Under the pieces are notes generated by a model that made no database searches, was not told where the DNA came from, and saw only the letters and a list, made by a program, of their open reading frames with translations. The translations under genes and the position numbers were made by a program. Positions 11,384 through 22,900 of a stretch of 64,000 bases of DNA are shown here, piece by piece; positions within the stretch are counted from its first letter, which is position 1; every line of letters begins with the position of its first letter. Source of the DNA: Gerris lacustris (lineage: Eukaryota; Arthropoda; Insecta; Hemiptera; Gerridae); NCBI GenBank assembly GCA_951217055.1, contig OX578284.1:32452187-32516186 (forward strand), written 5' to 3'.

Positions 11384-11390
11384 TTTTAAG

Positions 11391-12574
11391 CCCCCGAGGT
11401 ATTAATAAATTGGTTAGACCTTTTATTGTAGACAATTGAATAATCTGTAATTTTAGGTAAACCTAATTTTTTCCTAGGTATTTATGAAAAACATAAAAAT
11501 TTGACCTACTTTCCAAGATGGATAAATCTTAGAACTTTTGATACATTCATTTTGAATGAACACCAATGAACAACTATGCCAAACATAAATAATTTCTGAT
11601 TTAGTTCCGCAATTTTGCCTTCGTCAACTGGACTAAGATTGAATATTAAGGTATTATCGCATTTAGGATTATATATAATAAAAATACGTTGTTACTTAAA
11701 TGTGTTTTTACACAATGCGTAGCCGTATTGTGTGTGTCGTGATTGCTAATATCGGCTCACCACAGTCAGTCCGAAGAGTAAATGTGCATTTTTGTGAATT
11801 TGTATCAAATTGAATATTTTCATGAAGGCGTTTTTGTCGTATCTTCTATGAATATGTATGTAGGTTTTTCTTCCGAGTTCCAAGCTTACTGAAGTTAGTG
11901 AAAGCATTCTGAAAACAAGAAGCATTGTGTGGGACCCTAATTCTGCCAGCCCTGGCTATTAGTATTAATAGTAGGATTTTCTTCAATCTCATCAGTGTCC
12001 AGATTTTATTTTTTAGCTCTTTTCTAGTCATTATTTGAGGACTTACTACAATAAATAAATAATAATGGGTAAAATATACAATTATTTTTTTTGCTACTCA
12101 TTCATATTAAAACAACATTTTTTACAGAAAATTAATTATATTTAATAAAATCTATGTATACAAAAAAAAGAAAATAACAATACTTAGGATATAACTACAG
12201 ACCACATTAAAAGTTCTTAAAAATAAAAGAAAAGCACACTGAATTAGAAATAGTGAAATTATACATTTACAAAAGGATAAAAATACACAAGTAGGAAAAT
12301 AAAATCAGCAGAATTTAAAAACTTAAAAAAAACTTCAGTCTATCCTTTTTATATTTTTTTGTTGCAATCTTATTGTTCTTTTCACCTTGTTTACTCTGAA
12401 TTTTCTTTGAAAATAATAATAATTTTTCTTAAAATTAAAAAAATATATTTATATATTTACAATTAATTTACAAGTTGTAGGCTTAAACATTGTTTAATTG
12501 ATGAAGAGTTAGGCTCAAAAATAAATTTAAGTTATTGGCTGTTTTATCAAGATTACTTTGACAAATAATATTTT
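11391..12574. other. intergenic, no gene seen
   Basis: A/T-rich sequence with poly-A and poly-T runs and no open frame of note. Confidence 0.6.
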
Positions 12575-13147
12575 AGTCCAGGAGATAGCGTGCAAAAAAG
12601 TGTCTGACTAACATCAAGCTAGAATTTTGTATACAAGTCAATCTTTTAGCGCCTTTTAAGAATATGTGGTCGGCTAAGTTCGTCTGCGGGACATAGCTTG
12701 GCAATAGGCGTTTGAAAAAAACAAACCTGTGGAGAGCGGTCATGTCTCACCAATTATGGTGGACAATGTGATTTTCATGATCCTGAGTATGGAATTAGTT
12801 AGTAGACCAAAAATCAAGTCGATGTGATTTTCACACTTAATAGGTTAGTTATTCAAATATTACTAAAAGACAACGAGGTCACCTGTCAAGGGACAAACTA
12901 ACATCAAATTGATTTTCGGTCTAATAACTAATTCTGTACTCAGGATCATGAAAATCACATTGTCCACCATAATTGGTGAGACATGGCCGCTCTCCACCGG
13001 TTTGTTTTTTTTCAAACGCCTATTGCCAAGCTATGTCCCGCAGACGAACTTAGCCGATATTCTTAAAAGGCGCTAAAAGATTGACTTGTATACAAAATTC
13101 TAGCTTGATGTTAGTCAGACACTTTTTTGCACGCTATCTCCTGGACT
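12575..13147. mobile_element. fold-back element with arms of about 240 bp
   Basis: The left arm begins AGTCCAGGAGATAGCGTGCA and the right arm ends with its inverted copy. Inversion is traceable across about 240 bp per side, with few differences, around a short centre near 12850-12900. No open frame. The 14-mer GACAAATAATATTT occurs both just left (about 12559) and right (about 13169). Confidence 0.8.
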
Positions 13148-13451
13148 ATTTATTTAATTGGAGATATAGACAAATAATATTTATTTAATTGATTTTCTAA
13201 TTAATATTAATACTTACACTTTTAATAAACTTGAGAATTTGAAACCCTTTTAATTAGAGAGACATAACAGAGCTACATTTACTCTGCCACTTACAGACCT
13301 CTTGAGTTCTGTTCCCTCTCCCTTCTTAAATTCTATATTTAATTAGTATTTAAAGATTTTTTTTTTCTTTTTGTGGAATAGTCTACTTCCAAAAGTTCTC
13401 TTACAAAAATTAAATAGGATTAAATTTTAAGTTAGCAACCGTTAAAGTGTA
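13148..13451. other. intergenic, nothing recognised
   Basis: A/T-rich spacer between two inverted-repeat elements. Confidence 0.6.
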
Positions 13452-13830
13452 GATATGAGAGAGTTAGTGAGGTACGGTCTAAAGAAAAAAAACTAAGTTT
13501 TTACCAACTAGTTTCGAAAATATATTTACTGTCACCAATAACCTCAGTATCTGTTATCACAACATTATATCCAATTTTTAAATTTGTTATTCATCTCTGT
13601 TCTTATGTAGAAACAAGACAAGATTCTTTAACAGACATTAATTATCAATAATGCCAATTTATAAAACAGGTTTGTTTATATTAATAAAATAAATAAAAAA
13701 AATATATAAAAATTGTAAGTTAAAAGCCCATATGTAAGTTACCCTGATGATGTAAATATATTTTACGAAACTAGTTGGTAAAAACTTAGTTTTTTTTCTT
13801 TAGACCGTACCTTACTAACTCTCTCATATC
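13452..13830. mobile_element. TIR element (MITE), 64-bp inverted ends
   Basis: The left end GATATGAGAGAGTTAGTGAG... and the right end ...CTAACTCTCTCATATC are inverted copies across about 64 bp, differing at only a few bases. The centre of about 250 bp is A/T-rich and non-coding. No clear target-site duplication is visible. Confidence 0.75.
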
Positions 13831-14460
13831 AAAAATTAAATATTTATAAAAAATTCTCAAATCACATGCAAATCAATTATAATTAATTTTAATATGATAT
13901 TTTCTGATTACTAACAAGCCCTTTTTAATAATACCTACATTATTAATTTATTTATTTTTAAATGAGTGATTCTCTCAAGCATATCTTAGTAGTATCTTAA
14001 ACTTAATTTCAATTATCAAAAATATGTATGTATTATTATTAATCTATTTTGTGTTATTTTAATAAAATATTGTATAAAAAATAAAATAATAATTAACACT
14101 TAGAGGAACTTCTACAAATCTAAAAAAAAGAAACAATAACATTAATTATAGATGAAAAAGTAAAATATTTATTTTATATGCAGAAGTAAATTAAATAAAT
14201 ACATTATATAATTGTAGGTAGTTTAATATACTTGATCTTGATTTAATATATTAGATAGAAAGGTTAGGTTGGGAATAAATATCTATTACATTTACGTTCC
14301 AAATCTAACTTCATTTCAGAAATTTCAATATTCTTTTTACATTTCATCGTAATTAATATATTTAATAATGTTGACTTGGAAATGCCTTTTTTTTCTTATC
14401 CTGGGGATTTGACCCAGATTGAGCCTAAAGACTTAGGCGATTCTGTCCTGTCTTTGTGTT
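13831..14460. other. intergenic, nothing recognised
   Basis: Very A/T-rich. No gene or repeat stands out until the tandem array begins. Confidence 0.6.
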
Positions 14461-15158
14461 AATGCAGGACAGGAGCGAATCAGCCCCTTGATATAATCAT
14501 CAGTTTGAAACATGAATTACCTCCGTGAGATACAAATCCTGTCCTGTTTAATGCAGGACAGGAGTGCATCAGCCACTTGATATAATCATCAGTTTGAAAA
14601 TGAATTACCTCTGTGAGGTACAAATCCTGTCCTGTTAATGCAGGGTAGGAGTGAATCAGCCACTTGATATAATCATCAGTTTGAAACATGAATTACCTCC
14701 GTGAGATACAAATCCTGTCCTGTTAATGCAGGACAGGAGTGAATCAGCCACTTGATATAATCATCAGTTTGAAACATGAATTACCTCCGTGAGATACAAA
14801 TCCTTTCCTGTTTAATGCAGGACAGGAGTGAATCAGCCACTTGATATAATCATCAGTTTGAAACATGAATTACCTCCGTGAGATACAAATCCTTTCCTGT
14901 TTAATGCAGGACAGGAGTGAATCAGCCACTTGATATAATCTTCAGTTTGAAACATGAATTATCTCTGTGAGATACAAATCCTGTCCTGTTTAATGCAGGA
15001 CAGGAGTGAATCAGCCACTTGATATAATCATCAGTTTGAAACATGAATTACCTCTGTGGGATACAAATCCTGTCCTGTTTAATGCAGGACAGGAGTGAAT
15101 CAGCCACTTGATATAATCATCAGTTTGAAACATGATTTACCTCCGTGAGATACAAATC
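14461..15158. repeat. tandem array, unit about 89 bp, eight copies
   Basis: Units start with AATGCAGGACAGGAG at 14461, 14550, 14637, 14725, 14814, 14903, 14992 and 15081; spacing is 87-89 bp. Copies differ by a few substitutions. Each junction is self-complementary: TCCTGTCCTG, a short loop, then CAGGACAGGA, so every boundary can form a hairpin. The last unit is cut short. Confidence 0.95.
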
Positions 15159-16952
15159 ATTGCCACTTTTATCGATAATGGCCTTAGTTTCATTCTGTTC
15201 CCCTGTCCTCATACTCCTACAATGAATGAAGGATAGTTTTTTCTGCCTTAACTCAAAATGGATAACTATTTAAACTACAAAATTATATTTTGTTAAATTA
15301 CACTTGTTTTGACTGAAGTGTGTGTGCACTAGGTCCACTTAAGTGAATCTAGTTTATTTCCTAAATAATTGTCATTATTACTTAGTGAATAAAAACTATG
15401 TGAATTAAATAAAAATTGAAGATAAAAAATTAAAAGGATTAGTCAAAAGTAAAAATCCAAATATTGTGATTATACTGTCATTAAAAAAAAAATCTTGAAG
15501 AATAAATAAATTTTTCTGAAATGTTGGTAAATTCACCGTCAACTGATTGATACAATTCAACTGATCCTCAATTTTTACACTAAATAAACTTCAATGATAA
15601 TTTAGAGAAAAACCTATAATCAGACGACAATGTGTAAATTTTAATTTCCACTTATAAAATGTTATTCAATTGCCTAATTAATTGTTTAAAATATCAATAA
15701 TAATAACAATAATTATACACATATTACAAAAATATTAATTTAAGTACATAATAATTTTCCAATGAAATAAACACTTTTATTATTATTTTTTTTTTTTTTC
15801 ATACATGAGGTAAATAAGTTTTTAGTTAGCAGAATTTGCTATATTATTTATTTTTTTCAATTAAGGGACCACTTTTACTTCTTTTAAAATAATTTTATGC
15901 AAAAATAACCCTGAAACAGTATAAACAAAAAGAAGTATTTTTAGATAAACTTTTGGAGAGGATTGTTTGCACTGAACTCAATTATTTTTTTTATTGATCT
16001 AGATTTTTCAGAGAATACCTCATCTGAGGATCTTTTTAAACTCTCCTATGTTTTAAATTCTATTAAAAGATTATCTTTAAAAGAGCTAATCACGTTTGTG
16101 TCTTCAACAACAGTAGTTAGACATTACAATTATTTTGTCCTAGAATTTCTGCCTAACTCAAAATTTATCTCTTCTAAGCCTAAACGTAGGATAGGGTATT
16201 ATATTGACTGTCATATTTGAGGTAGGCAATTGAATATTTTGGTCCATTACAAAATCTGTTTTAATATTATTTGTATATTATTAAAAAAATTAAAATGAGA
16301 GAAATTGTTTATCTAAATGATCGTATATATATAATTGAAATAATAATAATAAAATTATTACAATTACCTTGCAAAGAATAATATAATGATTTATTTATAA
16401 TATTTAATTAAAAAAAAAAAAAAAAAAATACATATATATAATAATAAGTTTAAAAGAAAATATTTCATAAAGAAAATAATACTTCGGGGAAAAAAATAAA
16501 AAGAATGAAAAAAAGAACTCTTACAGCACAAATATCACAAATTATTTTTTGTTCTCCTCTATCTGCTGTCAGCATCTTTTGGAATGATGATGCGTTGACA
16601 ATCAAAATTATAATCAAATTGCTTCTTTAAAAAAATAATAATCATAATAATAATTGTACCAAGCCCAAAAAATAACATTAAGATTTTTTTTTTTTTTTTT
16701 TTTTTACATTTGTAATTTTAGGGATTAGTAAGTAAATGATAGAGAGGGGTTAAAGTAGAGAAGGGTACCTATAATGTAAGCTGAATATAGTATATTTGAT
16801 TTGAATTTTGTTTCGAATGTGTGCTAATGTTTTGGCTGCACTACTGAGCTCTTCTTCTTATGGTTCTGATTAGAGAATTAATCGACCCTTTATCATGTGA
16901 GTTAGTCTGAATTAAATGTTCGTTTAGTTATTTTTCTTTAATTCGGTTCCAG
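15159..16952. other. intergenic, no gene seen
   Basis: Very A/T-rich with poly-A (about 16412-16428) and poly-T (about 16685-16705) tracts. An 85-codon open frame at 15963-16220 has the composition of the surroundings and no recognisable motif. Confidence 0.55.
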
Positions 16953-17091
16953 AGAGATTTTGTGAATCCCGACGTTTTGAACCCATTACAGGGGATCATT
17001 ATCTAAGGAGTTGCTCATAATGAGATTCAGATCCAAATTACTCTTATCATGAATGAAACCTGTTATAGGACATCTGGAGTCACAAAATCTC
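16953..17091. repeat. weak fold-back, arms of about 38 bp
   Basis: AGAGATTTTGTG at the left is perfectly inverted at the right end, followed by a looser inverted match. Old and diverged. Confidence 0.35.
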
Positions 17092-17957
17092 TGACCCCAT
17101 CTCTTCCGGAAGATCTTGATTTAATTTTTAATTTAAGTTGAAACCTAGGATATAGAATTTGTCTATGTAGTTCAACAATAAACCTATAAGTTGATAGTTA
17201 GTTGCTAGCTATGGACCAGAAAGAACTAACCACATGTCAAAACCTAGCAATTAGGCCATTTATTTTGACTCTATATGGAGTTAAGCCACATTACACTCCA
17301 AAATTACAGCTAAATACAGTGTGATCAATAGTGAACCATGTAAAACAAAGTGCTTAGGCATGTATTTGAACCAACAACCTCGACTTTGATTTATAGATGG
17401 CCTAGCAGAAGTGATCAATACATTTATGATTACAGCTACTTTCATCCCCCTATAAAGTTGTACTGTTTATTCATCAATATTGTAGTCTGGTCAAAAAAAA
17501 AAAAAAAAAAAAAAAAAAGTATAAGAAACTTTAAAAACTATAACCCCTTAGTTTCCTTAACAATAGCTTCTCTTCAATTAGTAATTTATTTAATTTTCAA
17601 TAATTATTACCATTCTGTTAATTATTTTAAATTAATTAATATTTTATTACAAAGGAAGTATTTGCTTGTTAATAACTAATAATTGTTAATTCAAATCCAC
17701 AATATTAAAAAAAAAGAGAAAGAAAATTATTAAGTCATCCATAAAAATTACAAAATAATAAATTATATACTTTGTTTACACTTAGAAAAAGAATATTTGT
17801 GCAAATATTAGTCTTAAGTTGAAAAATATTGTCAAATTTTAAAATATAAGTTTTAAAATTTTTGTAGTCTTACACATGCCATATCATTTTATCTTAGATA
17901 ACGTTTTTTTTAACAAGAAGAGTTTTTAACAAAGAGTTTTGATGCTCTTAAACCCAT
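17092..17957. other. intergenic, no gene seen
   Basis: Contains an A-run of about 24 bases near 17494-17517. Otherwise A/T-rich and featureless. Confidence 0.55.
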
Positions 17958-18249
17958 ATTGCTTGCTCTTTTAGATATATATTGGTATCAAGAGGTGCTT
18001 TTTGATCGCATAATTCAAGGGCTTAGAGTCAGACAACGTTACCTACACTTTTTTGGGGATTTTGAGTTATATATACCTTTAGAATACTTGGTTTTTCAAT
18101 ACTCAAGCTGATGACCTCTATCTATTATAGATAGAGATAATATGCCCTAGTCAGCTTATGTATTGAAACACAAGCATTCTAAAGTAGTGTATACAACTCA
18201 AAATCCCAAAAAAAATCCAGATCCTAAGCCCTCAAAACGTGCAAGCAAT
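17958..18249. mobile_element. fold-back element, about 290 bp
   Basis: The ends are ATTGCTTGC and GCAAGCAAT. Inverted matches continue inward (GGGCTTAG with CTAAGCCC; GATTTTGAGTT with AACTCAAAATC) to a centre with TCTATTATAGATAGA. No coding capacity. Confidence 0.6.
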
Positions 18250-19632
18250 AAACTTGTACTCATACATAGAAGAAGGGTGTAAGATCTCTTTAAAAGTTTA
18301 TAAATATGTAAATTGTTAAATTTTGGGGTTTTTTATTATCATTTTAAAATTATTTCTCTCCAGCTCCCAATTTAGAATTAATGCAAAAATACTATTTACA
18401 ATCATTAAGAGTAATGTATATATATATATATAAAATGAAAAAAAAAAAAAAAAAATGGGCTAATGTAAAGTACAATATTCATTTTGGTGCAAATGTTGCT
18501 CCTTAAATTTTTTTCTTCTTCTCCATAAATTAAATTTATATTTGTCAAAATTTGTCATATTTTAACTTATAACTAAAACAATAAAAAATAAAATAAGTTA
18601 ATTTTTTGTTGTTCAATTAATATGGAAAGAAATTTTTAGTTGAACCTATGTAGAATTAACAATTATGTGGTACTCTTTTTTTCTGATTTTTTTTTATTAA
18701 TGAAGAAGCCTTAGGATGAGTATACTATGATGGGGATACTAATGAGAAAATCTTTGGCTTTTTACTCTAATGAGATTATGAATGAACGTAAAATCATGCA
18801 GTTTGAATTACCCTAGATCGGTTTATAAGTGTTTATTTGATCAGGTGTGTAAGGCTTCATAGAGTTGCTAGAAATTTAAGTAAGCTTTACAATGTCACTC
18901 AAAATTTGTAACGAAAAGAGCCTATAATAATTATTTATTTGATTTTTTATAACAATTTATTAATATCCAATTTAAAATATATCAATGACTCAGTTTAGAA
19001 TTGTTAAGAGGTAAATATTATGGAAGATTGTAACAAAATAATCAATATCTTACTTTTGCGAAAAAATCCATAATTTTTAATCTCGGCAAGATTTAATGGC
19101 AAACTTATTTTCTAGTAATACTCTCGACAGGTAAAATATAATTTAAGTAAAATTGAGTATTTATATACTCTAATATATTGAAAATTGGGTTTTATAAAAC
19201 TGTTTTTATTTTCAGCTTTCATTATCTTCCAAAATATTAATGTAGGAATCAAGGAATCTAACTTAGAGGAATAATCTTTTCCTTTTTAAAAGTTCATTGA
19301 TTTTCAGTTAGTCTTGAAATGACATCCATCCTTTGGCTTCTTAATCAGTAATGCAAATTACAATCCCTATTGTTACGACCCTGTTTTTTTAAAAAAATGA
19401 TTTCATAAAATCTTTTTCGTTTTAAATGATTAACAACTTTTCAATAGTTACCATCAATATATTCCTAAGATGAATTATTTGATTCCATAGTGATGTATAA
19501 GAGTGGCAGTGCAATAGGATAAATTTCAACGAAACTATGGCATTTCTGATAACGAATAGGAATTATAAATACTATTGTAATAATAATTATTTACAATCGT
19601 TTTTTTTATGTATACATTTTTATATGGCTAAT
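18250..19632. other. intergenic, no gene seen
   Basis: A/T-rich with a short TA run at 18417-18432 and an A-run just after it. It separates the repeat-rich block from the 3' end of the transporter gene. Confidence 0.55.
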
Positions 19633-19638
19633 TTTATT
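19633..19638 (-). terminator. SLC5 gene polyadenylation signal
   Basis: AATAAA on the minus strand, about 150 nt after the transporter stop codon and the nearest canonical signal. Confidence 0.55.
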
Positions 19639-19784
19639 GCCAACTCAATTTCCTATTTAAAGTGTTCAAATCAGAGTAACACTTTTCGGAAAAGGGTATA
19701 GTACGAAATAAATATTATCTTATTTTTATACATGTCTTACATAGGTATCAACTTTTAAGTGTGTCTATTGAAATTTTTTTCTGT

Positions 19785-19963
19785 TTACGCATGTCCGTTG
19801 AGTTTGAACTTTTCAACTTTTTCACTATTACCAATTGTAGTTACGCTTGTAGGAGGTGATGGCCTAGTGTTGACAAAATACTGTTTCTTGCCCGGGAGCA
19901 TTCGGCATAATTTTCTTGCGACAGGATGAACAAGAGTCTCATCATAGCTATCATCCTCAGAAG
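19785..19963 (-). CDS. SLC5 coding exon 11 (residues 552-610, stop)
   Basis: It encodes a hydrophilic cytoplasmic tail (ASEDDSYDETLVHPVARK...) ending NGHA and TAA. The acidic start and HP motif fit other family tails. Confidence 0.9.
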
Positions 19964-22900
19964 CTGACATGAAATCATAAAAAGGTTAATCAAGTTTGTT
20001 AAACAATATAGTTATTTAGCTTGAAGAAATAATTTACTTATGTTAGAATTTGATAATTAGTAGGTTCCACAATAAAAAATATAATAACGAATTAACAAAT
20101 CATTGAGTTAAAAACCCTCTTATAACTCTGCTTGGTTGAAAAATAGGGGAGCTTTTGGGTTAAAAAAAGAAGAATTATTTAATAATTTTAAGAAAAGAAG
20201 CCTGATTTATGTGGAAATTTGGTATGAATGAAAGGAATTTATCAATCAAGAACCTTTAACATATAAATGTGCAGATCCAACATGCCCCTTGTTTATGAAG
20301 GGACCAGACATGTTCGGGCTTTATGAATGTGATATAGTTTTTGTAAATCATGTAATGTTGATTCACTATGCCAGGCAGGTTATATAAATAAATTTGATAT
20401 TAAGATTCTTCTTTCTCAAATTGTCACATTTTAGAATTTTTATTGATCTGTGTGGAAACTGCTCGCTCACTTGTCTTTTCCTATTATGTAGTTAAAGCAT
20501 TTGGGAGTCAATATTATGTTTGGGTAAGTTAACATAGGACTCTTCTGGTTTCCTAAGAAGAATAGTTGGTTATAAGTAAGTAGAATATTTGGATACATTC
20601 ATTAAGTGGTGTAGCTATTTTTTCTCTAGAGGGGGTTTAGGCTTAGACTTCCCTACAATAAAAGAAACCCCCTAGAAAAAATATTTGTTATTATTATTTT
20701 TTTTTTTTTCAAAATGTAAATTTAAATTGTTGCAGTGCATGGCTATTTATTTTATTTATCATTTATTATAGTTTTAATCCTCATTCATTGGCAAAGCTAG
20801 GAAGGGGGAGAGGCTAATCTCTTTGTAAAAAATTTTGGTTATGGTAAGAATTGAGTAGAGCGGTAGAGGTGAGGGACTATCGACAGGGAGGGACAATCGT
20901 CCCAACATGGGTGAACTAAAGCTCCCCCTAGAATGTTAGCCATGCTAGGCCAATGTCTACATATCGATGACAACATTCTGTAGTTAATAATATAGGAGAT
21001 AGTCTTCTTACCTGTGATGTAGCTGATTATTAGACCTAATAATACAGTGATGAGAGTACCAAGGAGAGAATAGTACATATAAGTGACGGAATACAGTGTT
21101 GTCAGGAAATCTCTGTAAAATAAATTAAATTGTTCAATTAGTTAACAAATATTGACTATAGTTGAGAAAAGTAAATAATTTGAATGTGACATGGTGAGTA
21201 AGAGGAGAGAGTGATAAAATAATAGAATATAATTAAAAAGTTAGAATAAAATGTAATATGCCTGGGATACATTTAATTTTATCATTATTTATTATTTTGT
21301 TTTTTCAAATTTATTTATAAATAAAGTCTTACTGGTCATTTGCTGCTGGGTTAACAACAGGATCGTCAAAGTCTAAATCCTCAGTCCATATAGGATGTGA
21401 TGCTGGTGGAAGAGGAGGTACATGAGGGGAAAATGTTGTATTGGTGCAACCATCTACTGATACACCAAGTTGTGGAGGGTCAGCAGGATCTATTGCTAGG
21501 CGACCAAATGTAATCCATAAGACTACAGCGTGACTTGTAACCATTCCTACTGCAGCACCCTAAGATATAATACAAGCTATGTTAAACAGTTTATTAAGAA
21601 AAAAGTACTTAACATATTTTAGTATAAATGAATTAAGATTTTTTTAGACTTTAAAAAGACTCTATTAGTTACCTTCCAGTTGGCCGGAGGGCAGAACATT
21701 GCTAGTATAAAGACTCCTAGGAGAGGTCCTGAAGTGGCCGATGTCATCAACATAGATGCTTCTATCACACCTGAGAGATGGGCCACTACAAAGGCTACAC
21801 CCATAATCATACAACCACACAAAGCTCCTGCAAGGAAAGAAGTAAACCACTATGTCAGTTTCAAGGTTGAGGAAAAAGTTCAAAAAATAGATCTTATTGT
21901 AGTTAAAACTATTGATTTTTGTATAAATTATATAATATGATTTAGTAAATTAATGATTAAGCCTCAAGACTTATGTTACCTAAAAATTTAATGATCCATA
22001 GCTGAGTGTTTTCAGGAAGCTTTTTAAGGCTAGGTATTTGAAAAAAGAAATCTTCACCCAAGACGACAGCAAGCGAGTTGAGATTGGAAAACATCAAACT
22101 ACAGAAAAAGAATATAATTTAATTACAGAAAATAAATAATTTTATACAATTGTAATTCAAATAAAAAAATACTATAATTTATTTAGTTACCTAAGTGCAC
22201 CATTGAACAAGCTTGCCATAACTAAACCGAGTACACCAGGAATGAAGTAAAATTTATCCTTGACGTAAAATGGAAGGATTTCATCCATGTCTGAGATGTA
22301 GCCAAGAGCTCGGGGATCACATTCAACGTAGTTTGCCCATATGACCATTCCAACAATCCAGTTCAGTGAAAATAAAACTGTCATTATGGGTACATTCATC
22401 ATCAGAGTTCTAGAGCCAAATAAGAAACAAATTTTAAATTAGATCTTAAAAATTATTATTATTTTTTAATACTAAACTGTAGACTCTCTCACAATAGTTG
22501 TCGGGAGTATATGCTTCTGTTAGACGTATTTTTTAAATAAAATAATTTTCATTTTTATTTATAAAGTACATTATTCTAACTACTATTATGCAATTTCAAA
22601 AAGCAATACTCACTTGGTTACTTTTGATTGTGATTCCATACTGCAGTACCTCTGAACAAAATTCTGTTGACATCCAAATATTGACAATGACATAAATAGC
22701 TGACCAACAATTGCAGAAATGGTTGTAACACGAATTGTTGGATCCATATCAAAACTAAAAAAAAAGAAATTAAATGACTTAATATATAGGTTGGAAGAAA
22801 TAAATTACAATGGAAGCTCTACAAAATGAATTAGGGATCCATAAAAAAGCTATACCAAGAAAATTCCCTTCAAAATTTTAAAAGCATTAGCTTTCTAACT

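Noticed and set aside
14480..15158. CRISPR-like repetition
   Set aside because: Units are contiguous at 87-89 bp with no unique spacers, and the genome is animal.
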